Made by a program: the position numbers and the translations under genes. This document shows positions 55,192 through 64,000 of a DNA stretch of 64,000 bases, piece by piece. The notes below the pieces were generated by a model, which saw only the letters and a list, made by a program, of their open reading frames with translations, was not told the origin of the DNA and made no database searches. Within the stretch, counting starts at the first letter, position 1; each line of letters begins with the position of its first letter. Source of the stretch: Stomoxys calcitrans (Eukaryota > Arthropoda > Insecta > Diptera > Muscidae); the NCBI RefSeq assembly GCF_963082655.1, contig NC_081553.1:185564752-185628751 (forward strand), in the 5' to 3' direction.

Positions 55192-56696
55192 AAGGATGAT
55201 TTTTAGCTCTATCTTTTAAGCAATACTGGTTTAAACAGCTCTCGTACGCTTCTTCTTTTATTTCACAGTCAAACATCTTCAGTTTGGTCTACAATTTTAC
55301 CATTAATCGTCTTACAAACGAACAACGCTTGCAAATTATTGAATTTTATGATCAAAATGCGTGCTCTGTTAAGAAATTCCATCGCGCGCTTCTTCCATTT
55401 ATGGAAGAGTGCGAGCTGAGACCACCGTATCACAGAAGTTAGCATGTCTGCCTATGACTCTGAACGGATGGGTTCAAATCCTGGCTAGACCATCAGAAAA
55501 AATTTTCAGCGGTGGTTTTCCCCTCCTAATGCTGGCAACATTAGTGAGGTACTATGCCATGGAAAACTTCTCTCCAAAAGAGGTTTCGCACTGCGGCACG
55601 CAGTTCGGACTCGGCTATAAAAAGGGGGCCCCTTATCGTTGAGCTTAAAACTTGAATTATACTGTACTCATTGATATGTGAGAAGTTTGCCCCTGTTCCT
55701 TAGTGGAATGTTCGCGGGCAAAATTTGCAATTTGCAATTTTGCAAACTCAAGAAAATATCGCAGCTGTATTGGCCAGTGTTAATGATGACCAGGTCTCTG
55801 TTACTCAACAACGTGGAAATGTTTGCAAAAGGAATCAGGTGTGAAGCCTTTTAAAATAAAACTGGTGCAAGAATTAGAGCTGAACGACCTACCGCAACGC
55901 AGAATTTTTGGTGAATGAGCTCTGGGAAAGTTGACCGAAGATCCACTTTTTTTATCAAAAATTTTTGTTCAGCGATAGAGCTCATTTTTGGCTCAATGAT
56001 AAACGTAAATAAGCAGAATTGCCAATTTTGGTTTGAAGATCAATCAAATGCATTGAAAGACCTAACAATGCATACAGATACACAATTTGGTGCAGTTCAT
56101 GGGCTGGTGGCATCATTGGACCGTACTTCTTCAAATCGAATGCGAATCGTAACGTAACTGTGAATGGTCAGCGCTACAGTGAGATGATATCCAACTTTTT
56201 TTATGCCCAAAATACAAGAGTTTCACTTACATTACATGTAGTTTCAAGAAGACGATGCCACATGCCACACAGCTCACGTAACAATGGATTTATTGAGAGG
56301 CGAGTTCGGTGAACATTTTATTTCACGTTCGGGACAGGTCATTTGGCCGCCTAGATCGTGCGATTTAACGCCTTTAGACTATTTTTTGTGAGGCTACAGT
56401 TAAGCTCACGTCTATAAAGACAAGCCCGCTTCAATGGACGCATTGTAAGATAATAATGAAGCATTTATTCGTGAGATATCGGCCGAAATGTTGGAAAGAG
56501 TTTGCTAAAATTGGACTAAGCGGATGTATCATTTGAGGAGCAGTTACGGTCAACATTTGCGTGAAATAATCTTCAAACATGAAATTATATGAACCGTACT
56601 ATGGACTCAAATAAAGATTTCGTGCATTTTTCTGAATTTCGAGTCTGTTTTTTTTTTTTTTGAAAAACTTTCCTATAGCTCCTAAAAATTCTCATC
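55192..56696 (+). mobile_element. Rosa-type (DD41D) element, degraded, with SINE inside
   Basis: Plus strand, left terminus AAGGATGATTTTTAGCTC after TA, right terminus degenerate (CTATAGCTCCTAAAAATTCT). N-terminal coding RLTNEQRLQIIEFYDQNACS at 55310-55370, then an internal deletion, then a SINE, then ENIAAVLASVNDD. Later FSDRAHFWL (first Asp, with the next Glu changed to Arg), NVTVNGQRYSEMISNFF, QEDDATCHTAHVTMDLLRG (second Asp), LTPLDYFL (third Asp, 41 residues on) and EMLERVC. All three Asp codons are present, but stops and frameshifts (for example after DYFL) inactivate it. Confidence 0.85.
55421..55738 (+). repeat. Nearly complete tRNA-derived SINE inside rosa
   Basis: Head AGAAGTTAGCATGTCTGCCT and TGGGTTCAAATCCTGGC (B box), body CCCCTCCTAATGCTGGCAAC and GCACTGCGGCACGCAGTTCG, tail CATTGATATGTGAGAAGTTT to GGGCAAAATTTGC. 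Target duplication is not clear. Closely similar to 41073-41386. Confidence 0.88.
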
Positions 56697-56699
56697 TAT

Positions 56700-57130
56700 G
56701 CACATCGATTCTCCGCTTACCTTGATTATGTCAAACAATTTCTTCAAAAAATCATAGTTTTGTTTTTTTCTGCAGCGCTTGTTGCCTTTCAGAAGCTTTG
56801 TTAGTTCCGCTCAAAAGGCTTGATCAAATATATGCGGGAAGTTCAATGGTTTGCCTCATAGGAACTCAAGCTCTATAGCAATTAGATCGATCCACTCTCG
56901 CCGTTCTTTGCTAGTGGACTTGAGAGATTTGATGTGTCAAATGTCTAGGGTTTTCAGGGGCATGCGACTCCGTTCACTTAATGGTATCGTTTCATCTTCT
57001 TGATGGTGCTTGAAATTTGGCTATGTTTTTCGTCCAGGTTTCCTTGTTCTTCTCCTTATTAAAAGAGCTCTTTTTGAACGGCATTTTGTATTAATTCACA
57101 AACTTGAATGGAAAATTCCATCCCGCTAAG
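56700..57130 (-). pseudogene. Possible degraded coding exon, unknown
   Basis: Minus strand from an ATG near 57083: MPFKKSSFNKEKNKETWTKN, then a stop, then a coherent but interrupted frame with ERREWIDLIAIELEFL, KPLNFPHIFDQAF and KNYDFLKKLFDIIK-like residues, ending at a donor-like AAG|GTAAGC near 56718. Composition is coding-like, but stops are frequent. Could be a dead transposon ORF or a host pseudogene; I cannot name it. Confidence 0.35.
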
Positions 57131-57447
57131 TGCAGATGATACAAGTCGATCAATGAATACCGATTTATATGAACGTTTTAAATTTTTCAAAACCTCTAAA
57201 TAAATTATCACTTATTAATGTGTTTCTGTACCAAAATCATCCCCAACAGGTAGCCAACGTAAAAACACAAATCAATAAAAGATGCACATTCCTTTTCCTC
57301 ATTATTGTCTATTGAAGTCAATCTACAGTATTTAAAAATAAAGATTTTGAAGCAAAACTTTGCACAGATTAAACAGACTAAAGATTAAAACGGACTATAG
57401 CTCAATATAGACCGAACTCCCGATTGAAGATCTTTCACACATAAATG
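57131..57447. other. Spacer with faint DINE-1-like remnant
   Basis: 57310-57425 has TCTACAGTATTTAAAAATAAA, AAACTTTGCACAGATT and AATATAGACCGAACTCCCGA, matching the post-array block of subfamily 2. Nothing else seen. Confidence 0.45.
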
Positions 57448-57712
57448 AAAATGCAAATTTGCTCACCAACATTTAATTAAGGAATATGGGCAAACTTTTC
57501 ACACATTCATGAGTGCTGACCAATTCAAGTTTTAAGCTCAATGATAGGGAGCCTTCTCTTTATAGCCTTGTCCGAACGGCGTACCGCAGTGAGACGCCTC
57601 TTTGGGGAGAAGTTTTTATATGGCAAAGTACCTCACAAATGCTGCCCGCATTAGGAGGAGATAAAATTTTTTCTGATGTTCTCGACAGGATTCGTAACTA
57701 GGCGTTCATCGT
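57448..57712 (-). repeat. tRNA-derived SINE, 5'-truncated
   Basis: Minus-strand tail and body: GGGCAAACTTTTCACACATT, AAGCTCAATGATAGGGAGCC, TATAGCCTTGTCCGAACGGC, GCTGCCCGCATTAGGAGGAG, ending in GACAGGATTCGTAA near the B box. Confidence 0.78.
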
Positions 57713-58021
57713 CATATATGGACCTGCTAATCTTTGCACTACAGTGGCCTTCACATAAATAGCGTATTTACTTATTGAATTAGCTGCAATTTGATACAGT
57801 AAGTTGTTTTAGACGCCTATACATCGTTCCCGAATATTCTCCATATCAGACCATATTCAGATATATATATAGACTTATATCGACCTCAATTGACGGTTTT
57901 GAACACATATAATGCCTATATATTACCAGATTTTGCTGAAATTTGAAATAGTGAGACCAAAAGACATGTCATTCGATTTTCTGAGGTATCGCCCTCATTA
58001 GTAGTATTTTTGTTTATAACT
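57713..58021. repeat. Highly degraded DINE-1-like units
   Basis: AGCTGCAATTTGATACAGTAAG and ATTACCAGATTTTGCTGAAA recall subfamily 2 units in reverse, but spacing and ends are lost. Confidence 0.4.
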
Positions 58022-58027
58022 TTTAAT
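58022..58027 (-). promoter_or_regulatory. Possible poly(A) signal ATTAAA of the SLC5-like gene
   Basis: ATTAAA on the minus strand about 108 nt after the stop codon. It is a common variant signal; nothing closer was seen. Confidence 0.35.
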
Positions 58028-58134
58028 GCAAATATTTCCACATGTTATAGCAATGTGATGTGGCGCTTTCCGTTATATATTCCCTATCTAAAAAACTATT
58101 TTTTACCAACAACGATTCTACATTGTACTCGCTT

Positions 58135-58357
58135 TTACTTTAAAACGAAATTTTCACGTTCTTTAACCTCTGCGTATTGATACTTTTTCATTAGTTTGGC
58201 CATGAAGGGGGCCAACAGTTTACCATCTAATTTTGAGATATCATTTAGACCAAAAAACAGTGAAGCTACATTGGAGGCTAGCATCACCAAAACGGCTCCC
58301 AATCCAGTGTACAATAAAAATGATACATGATAAATGGAGGAGCCCTGGCTGGGTAAG
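58135..58357 (-). CDS. SLC5-type sodium-coupled transporter, last exon
   Basis: Acceptor TTTCAG|CTTACCC (58358/58357). One base completes a Tyr codon split after TA in the previous exon, then 73 residues and TAA. The sequence LPSQGSSIYHVSFLLYTGLGAVLVMLASNVASLFFGLND contains the last membrane helix, followed by a cytoplasmic tail (KLLAPFMAKLMKKYQYAEVKERENFVLK). The YHVSFL(L)Y..G motif is typical of insect sodium-coupled monocarboxylate/multivitamin-type SLC5 carriers. Substrate cannot be told from this part. Confidence 0.88.
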
Positions 58358-58419
58358 CTGAAATCAGTGCAAAATCAAAGATAGGGGAGAGTGATATGTT
58401 TAAATAGACATTTACTCAC

Positions 58420-58589
58420 TATTCTGATGTAGAGTTTAGGTACTTCGTCATATCAAATTCATAATCGCAACCTTCTACAGAAACTGGAAGTTTAGAGTGT
58501 CGAAATGCTCCAGTGACATTAGCAATTTGAGCATTAATACAAATCCAAGCCATACAGAGAAAGGAAACAATGCTGCCAGACAGGACACT
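58420..58589 (-). CDS. SLC5-type transporter, penultimate exon
   Basis: 170 nt: 56 codons plus two bases. Acceptor TTTTTAATAG|AGTGTCC (phase 0) and donor GAATA|GTGAGTAA (58420/58419). The peptide has one membrane helix (SGSIVSFLCMAWICINAQI) and then the extracellular loop with LPVSVEGCDYEF, a loop motif of SMCT/SMVT-like carriers, and two N-glycosylation sequons (NVT, NST). Reading frame joins perfectly on both sides. The 62-bp intron to the last exon (58358-58419) is a normal small fly intron. Confidence 0.9.
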
Positions 58590-58872
58590 CTATTAAAAAG
58601 AGAAGAAAAATATTTGCATTGTTGAAATATTAAAAATATTATTATTGGAGCATATCCAAAGTATAGATATTTTTGTTGAAATGTGAATGTTATTTAGAAT
58701 AAACCTTCATGTTGCATGTTCCTCTAGCCCAGGTTTCTATACGGTCAAAGAAGGATTCATGTTTCTTCTACAATATAGAAATCTCTTACTGCAATTATGT
58801 GAACGAAATGGGGTTCTGCACGACCATGCGCCATCAATATAGCCAAAAGCTTTAAAAAGTATTCATGAAACC

Positions 58873-58983
58873 CAGTTTACTCTACTCTTTAAATCCAGAT
58901 TTAATGGCTCGATCATCTGTATTCCCCTTGTAAAATCAGCAGGCGAGAGCCTTAAATCCGGATTTAATGAGCAGTGTAAACTG
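58873..58983. mobile_element. Small MITE with 37-bp inverted repeats
   Basis: Left end CAGTTTACTCTACTCTTTAA and on to GGCTC (58873-58910); right end is its complement (GAGCC ... TAAACTG, 58947-58983) with about five differences. Each arm also contains the small palindrome TTAAATCC(A/G)GATTTAA. 111 bp in total, no coding. Superfamily unknown. Lies in the last large intron of the transporter gene. Confidence 0.75.
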
Positions 58984-59119
58984 AGTTTAAGTCTTTTTTG
59001 AAACAGTGTAAGCGATTGCCACTACACGAGACTTTGTAAAACCAACTGTTAGAGTCATATGAGTTAATTGGTATCCATCAGTAATCGGAATGTTTTATCA
59101 TTTTAATAAGGGCATTTTT

Positions 59120-59550
59120 TGAAGCCTGTTCTTGGTACTCGAGACAAATGCTGCAAGTGATCACCAGTACATCGACTTCTTTTTTCGGCCCAGAGATGCC
59201 ATGTCAGTAAAAATGACGAAGACAAGAGCACCCAAATCGAGCGCGAACCATTTAGAAGCATCCCTGCTCCTAACCGAGATCGACCGACATACGCAGGAAT
59301 CTGGATCCAGCGGAAGCACCAAAGGGACCAAGAACAAACAGAGCTGTAGTGCACTGGTGGAATGACTCAAACAGACACCTGATTGCATCCGAAAAAGGCG
59401 AAAGTACACCAAAGCTAAACACAGAGGCGCAGCAGAAACAGAGCATACCCAAATTTAAGAAGGCGAAAAAGGCTCCTGGTAACTCCATTACCAAAAGCAA
59501 AAAGAGATAAATGGGAAGAACTAAAGATTGAGTTACATACTATACGCACG
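59120..59550 (+). pseudogene. R1-type LINE, endonuclease end and linker
   Basis: ETNAASDHQYIDFFF carries the SDH motif that closes the AP-endonuclease domain. The following frame has YWWND (from TACTGGTGGAATGAC-like sequence at about 59350), KFKKAKKAP and KAKRDKWEELKIEL, the usual EN-to-RT linker of R1/I-type LINEs. The RT expected next is missing; the matching 3' end is at 61760-62200 beyond another LINE. Confidence 0.65.
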
Positions 59551-59899
59551 CAATAAAAATGCAACTCTGCAAACAAATCCCACAAAAGCGAAGGGCAAAA
59601 GTTGAAGAATTTTCAAGTTTAATGTTTCAACTCGAGTGTCTTTCATTGCTGTCATAAGTGAATAATTGTTCAAAGTTAAAAATTGTTTTAAGATTATTAA
59701 ACTTTTGTGCGCGCATAGTATGTTACTCCACCTTAAGAGAATAACTCAACCGAGACGCCTGGGTTATTGAATACAAAGTTGTAATGAAAAAGTTGGAAAT
59801 GTAAAGCCCAAGTGCGGAGAGGGATGATAAGACCAAGTAGAATATTGGAACCGTCCTAACCCCTGAACACGATCCAAGACCAAACGACGAAAACATACC
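59551..59899. other. Intronic spacer
   Basis: AT-rich to 59740, then sequence of unknown origin. Nothing recognisable. Confidence 0.35.
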
Positions 59900-61710
59900 A
59901 CGAGTACTAAGACACGAAAAGTTTTTTTACGAACAGCGTCTTCGTGCCGAAATGCTTCTCCGGGGGGAAGCAAGAGCTTTTGGTCATTCGTAAAAAGAGT
60001 AAAGGGCAAACCAACGGCAATCCCAACTCTTGTTAAGGATTACAAGGTAATCACTGCCCCTGTTGATAAGCCTAATCTACTGGCTGAAATGTTTGCAGGA
60101 AATTCTACCTCAGCAATCAGCCATTCCTCGTGATTGATAGTGTATCTAGTTCGATGCCTCAGATATTCGTTCGAACACGTGGAGTCAAAAGGGTCCTTGC
60201 GGATCTCGACGTTAATAAATCTCGGGACCCGGGCAGTATATCAACACTTGTCCTTTGTAAATATTTTTCGAAGCTTGCTCGTCCACTACTCAACCTTTTT
60301 AACCTTGCTTCCCGTGCGGGAGTTTTCCCGGAGCGTTAGAAGGTTCCGAACGTTCAGCCCATCCCCAAAAAAGGTAGGACGAACAGCCCTGCTAATTACC
60401 GGCCAATTACGATATGCTCCGCTCTCCAAGGCTATGTAGAGTATGGTTAACCATCATCTTGTGAGATATTTAGAGTCCAATGGCCTTGTTAGCGACAGAC
60501 AGTATGGGTTCTGCAGAAATCACTCTGCGGCAGAACTAATGGCATTTTTAAGCACGAGTAAGCTCGTGGCTCCGGATAACTCCAAGGCATTTGATAAGGT
60601 CTGGCACGGTGCACTACTATCAAAGCTTGTTGCATTTGGTGTCGGTAATGGCTTCGTTCGACTTATTTCGAGCTTTCTCAGAGATCGCACTATTCGAGTC
60701 GTTATAGATGGATTCTCATCCAATGACCATAAATTGACCGCAGGTGTACCCCAGGTCTCTGTTCTTTCTACTTCTCTTTTTCTTATTTTCATCAACGATC
60801 TGTTGGGTCAGACATCGAATCCGATCAACTCATTTGCGGAGAACAGTAATCTCTGTCATTCGTACTCATTCGACCATAGGCCAAGTCTTCGAGAGATTGA
60901 GGACAAGAGGCGGGTTATGGATGATACGGATACACTCTGCCAGGATTTGCTGGCCATTTCTGAATGTGATCGAATGAATCGAGTAGATTTTAGCCACGCA
61001 AGACTCTGTGCTGCTTGTTGTCACACAAACTATTGGCTGACCTATTACGACCATCTTTTTCTATTAACGGTATAAGTGTTGAGCAATCAGATGCTCTTGA
61101 TGTTCTGCGCATGAAGGTACAATGTGATGTCCGTTGGTCACGTATTCGAAGTGTCGAAAGAAGCATTGAAATCTTTGGGCTTTCTTAAGCGATTCAGGAA
61201 GTATTTCACCCCTTCTGATCTTCTCAATATCTATACTTACTACATTAGGCCGAGGATGGAATATAACTCTCATATATGGGCAGGAGCTCCAAAACCATCC
61301 TCGAAGGTAATTAGCCAGGTACAACGGAGAACGATGGTGTTGATTGGAGACAGTTGGATATCCAACTCTATTGCTTCTCTCGAACATCGTCGGAATGTTG
61401 GTAGCGTTGTATTGCTCTAACGTTATTTCCATGGCGTGTGTTCCAGGGATATTCGTCTTCTTATCCCTGACGTTAGGATGTTCACCAGAAATACAAGACT
61501 TGCCAGGAACTCATACCCGTTAGCAATTGGTTGGCCAGTCAAACGAACCATGCATTATCGAAAAAATTCATTTTTCGCCCGAACCTTTCGCATATGGAAT
61601 CGACTTCAGGCTAATGTCTTTCCCACCGACATTGACCTTCAGAAATTTAAGGCGAATATCAATAAACTCTGCTCCCTCTTTCCTCCCTCCAACCATATGT
61701 GACGCCAAAT
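59900..61710 (+). pseudogene. CR1/Jockey-type LINE, RT and C-terminus, inactivated
   Basis: Order of motifs: SFWSFVKRVKGKPTAIPTL and MFAGNS (pre-RT), VLADLDVNKSRDPGSISTLV, VQPIPKKGRTN in shifted frame with ANYRPITICSALQGYVE, then an open frame of 210 codons from 60443 with QYGFCRNHSAAELMAFLS, NSKAFDKVWH (palm A), LTAGVPQVSVLSTSLFLIFIN (palm B) and NSFAENSNLCH where F/YADD is expected. The catalytic Asp pair is therefore lost (FAEN). Later KALKSLGFLKRF, YTYYIRPRMEYNSHIWAG and RNTRLARNSYPLAIGWPVKR, a C-terminus without RNase H. Several frameshifts. The insertion splits an R1-type remnant. Confidence 0.8.
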
Positions 61711-61759
61711 TGACAAAACACACTGAGCATTTGGCAGTCAAGGTGGAATAATGACACGC

Positions 61760-62200
61760 AACGCAGATGAACCTTTAAGCTCATCGCCGATATATGGCAA
61801 TGGATCGTTAGAAAGGAAGGCGAAGTAAACTTCTATGTGACACGGATACTTCCGCAAGTACCTACACAGAATGAGAAAATTCAACTCATCATTCTGCATC
61901 TACGAAGAAGAAGAGGTGGGGGATGATGCAGAGCACACGGTCTTCCACTGTCTCCGATGGCGCGTCAACCGGAGGCGACTAGAAGAGTAGATAGGTGAAA
62001 TAACAGTGGAAAACCTAACAACGGAGATGGGCAGCAGAGAGGATAGACAACTTTTGTCGAAGAGATCATCAGGTCAAAGAAAAGACACCTTATATAGCAA
62101 CTGCTTAAGTGCCACAAGGGGATCTACCTTGATTTAATAAGCGAGTAAGGATAACGTTGGTTTTTAGTTCGTAGAGACCCAGCTCGGCATAGGGCGAAAG
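61760..62200 (+). pseudogene. R1-type LINE C-terminal fragment
   Basis: YFRKYLHRMRKF, CIYEEEEVGDDAEHTVFHCL (zinc-knuckle-like motif ending AEH..FHC, typical of R1-clade 3' ends) and WRVNRRRLEE, followed by VENLTTEMGS. Same direction as 59120-59550 and probably the other end of that element. Confidence 0.7.
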
Positions 62201-62227
62201 GCGACGGCCATCGATAGATGTGTAATG

Positions 62228-62549
62228 CATAAAAGCGTGCTAAGTTTACCCTTAATTTTCATTTGAATTATTTTGGTCTCAAGGAGTCATATCGGGATAT
62301 CGGCATTTAGCTGGGTCATTCGGATAAAAATGACTGATTCGGATAAAAATTGGCTCTGGTGTTGTAAGTCATAAGATCGAAATCACGATTTCGAACGCTA
62401 TCGTGATTTCGATAGACGGATAGACTCAGAATATTGAGACGTTCCAGAATATACATATATATTTTATGGAGTCGCAGATCAATATTTTGCGGTGTTACAA
62501 ACGGAATGACTAGATTAGAATACCCCCACTCTATGGTGGTGCGTTTACT
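62228..62549 (+). repeat. DINE-1-like element, internally deleted
   Basis: Begins ATAAAAGCGTGCTAAGTTTAC (5' end without the palindrome), has one partial unit, no real microsatellite, the AATATACATATATATTTTAT core and the 3' end ACTCTATGGTGGTGCGTTTA. One of the shortest copies here. Confidence 0.7.
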
Positions 62550-62565
62550 TTGTAAATATATCGAA

Positions 62566-63800
62566 CTAGCTGGACAAGGACTGCTCCGCTGCGCCTTCTT
62601 TCACTCTCTTATTTTGTCTGAGCCCTATACTGGCATGGTCAGGAAATAAGTCCTGTTTTGGAGGTGCTGGTACGGTCTTTCACATATTTTGCCCCAATGT
62701 GATGCTCTATCCCCAAAATCATTTCTTTTGAGCCTTATATTGCTATGGTCGGTAAATATGTCCGGTTTGTGGATATTTGAGATAGACCGCCATATATCAG
62801 ATTAGTGCTCTAGTCTCAAATACCTTTCATTCGACCCCCATATTTTCATTATTGGTTTATATTTCCATTTGGCGGGCTTTAGAGGAGGGCGGCACCTGTT
62901 TGCCATAGTCTACGAATATGTCCAGTTTAAGGGGTATGTAGGGTGGGGCGGTCACCCACGCGCTTAGCCCTAAAAAAATATCAGCATCATGCTCTACTCT
63001 CAAATTTCTTTAATTTGAGCCCCTCTTGCCATTGGTTTAGGGGGGGTTTATGAGGTGAGATGACCCCCAAAAAATTTGCTCAAAATTGGATATCAAATTC
63101 TTTTACTATTATCCCATTATTTGAGCCACTTACTGCTATAGTAGGCAAACATGGCCGATTTGAAGTGAATTTGGGGGGGCGGATCCTGAAATATTATCAG
63201 CATCGTGCAAGAACACGATTTTGTGGCGATCAAGATATTCAGAGCTACGGGTCTCATTCAAATCCACACTAATAAATTTGTTTTGTATTACATGTCTAAT
63301 TGAAGGGTTCCGGTTCCGGACTCTGTCCCAAAAGTGTATACTAGATTCGTAGTCAACTCCCAAAGACCTTTCATTTGATACCCATTGTGTGGCGTTGGAC
63401 ATTCATGTCTGTTTTGGGCGTTTTTTGGGGTTAAGGAGGCTCTTTAGACACCTCCAAACACATTTCATTTAATACCCATATTGGCCAAAGCGGTAAAGTG
63501 ACCCCTCGGAACATTTTGGGTGAAATTTGTATACCAAGTTCGTACTCTACTCTTAAATATCTTTCATTTGATACCCATATTTTCCCAATCGGTAAACATG
63601 ACCATTCGGATGGGTTTTGGGATGGGGCGTCCCTTCAGGTTACATGATCCTAAAATCGTGTTTTTGGGTTACCATAAGGTGGCATACACTTCACTTAAAT
63701 CAGTGCAAATATCTCCGAGATCTGGGGTTTTTTATAATTGGGGTAAGAGGAGAGGGTCCGCCCCCCTCGGATTTCATAAAAACTAACAAAGTGCAACTAT
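62566..63800 (-). mobile_element. Helitron-like non-autonomous element, second copy
   Basis: Reverse orientation of the family at 43405-44590. Its 3' terminus is at 62566-62600: on the minus strand GCGCAGCGGAGCAGTCC ... CCAGCTAG then T. Repeating units: CTCAAAT(A/T)(T/C)CTTT(C/A)ATTTGA and GGTAAA(T/C)ATG(T/A)CC on the plus strand. It extends to within about 50 bp of the splice donor of the SLC5-like exon; the 5' end is not sharp. Confidence 0.68.
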
Positions 63801-63850
63801 TTCATTTTTATATAATACAAGAAGAAGAAGATATACCATATAAACTTTAC

Positions 63851-64000
63851 CTTTTCATTCAGCCACGGCATCAACATGCCCACTGTAAATATTCCCAACA
63901 TAGGTCCATACACTATGGACTGTAACGTTGCCGAAAGTTGTAGAACCATGCCCAACTGTTCCACAACATAGACCAAACCAATAGAACTTAGACCGCATAT
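63851..64000 (-). CDS. SLC5-type transporter, antepenultimate exon (cut by window edge)
   Basis: Exactly 50 codons to the edge, ending in AATGAAAAG|GTAAAG (63851/63850), phase 0. The peptide spans two hydrophobic segments: SSIGLVYVVEQLGMVLQLSA and YGPMLGIFTVGMLMPWLNEK. The GP(M/L)LGIFTLGM...PW motif is diagnostic for the SMCT/SMVT branch of SLC5. In total about 180 C-terminal residues of the protein are visible; families of this type are about 550-650 residues, so most of the gene lies beyond the right edge. The protein would sit in the plasma membrane and couple sodium entry to uptake of small organic anions or vitamins. Confidence 0.9.

Overview
The window looks like nuclear DNA of a higher fly, most likely a calyptrate/muscid (house fly, stable fly or horn fly type). 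Reasons: spliced genes with GT-AG introns, very dense transposon remains, and a DINE-1/mini-me (non-autonomous Helentron) repeat family with internal GTCY microsatellites, which is typical of Diptera. No bacterial features are present. I name no species, because I worked from sequence and recalled family motifs only.

Host genes lie only in the right 24 kb, all on the minus strand. (1) 58135-64000 holds the last three exons of an SLC5-type sodium-coupled solute transporter; the gene continues beyond the right edge. (2) 39936-54629 holds three large coding blocks rich in Cys, His and Ser (51686-54629, 45460-46653, 39936-40726). Their donors, acceptors and phases fit one gene of about 1,640 codons with two TE-filled phase-1 introns. 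A second model, in which the middle block starts its own gene, cannot be excluded. I do not recognise the protein.

The rest is repeats. 1-2960: an inverted pair of DINE-1-like elements and a mariner MITE. 3240-6715: a LINE remnant next to BEL/Pao integrase remnants, tandemly duplicated with a rosa-type (DD41D) fold-back element exactly at the junction. 7002-8212: about 2.4 copies of a 0.5-kb tandem repeat. 9049-9652: a second fold-back rosa element. 10354-12215: a DINE-1-like element with about eight internal 153-bp units. 13560-17760: a 4.2-kb minisatellite whose 31-bp unit is itself a hairpin. 19440-24467: several DINE-1-like copies. 25441-31000: SINE heads, an RTE-clade LINE end and a minus-strand LINE with RT and RNase H. 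31073-39544: DINE-1-like, mariner with a nearly intact transposase, a second LINE, MITEs and a nearly full-length rosa. 40755-45262 and 46664-51434 are the TE-filled introns of the Cys-rich gene. 54838-57712 lies between the two host genes. 58590-63850 is the last large intron of the transporter, with three LINE remnants, a small MITE and a Helitron-like element.

The signals most worth following are: the near-constant 152-153-bp internal spacing, with a shared palindrome, across diverged DINE-1-like subfamilies; the hairpin minisatellite with apparent arm-to-arm covariation; the rosa fold-back family and its duplication junction; and the unrecognised three-exon Cys-rich gene.
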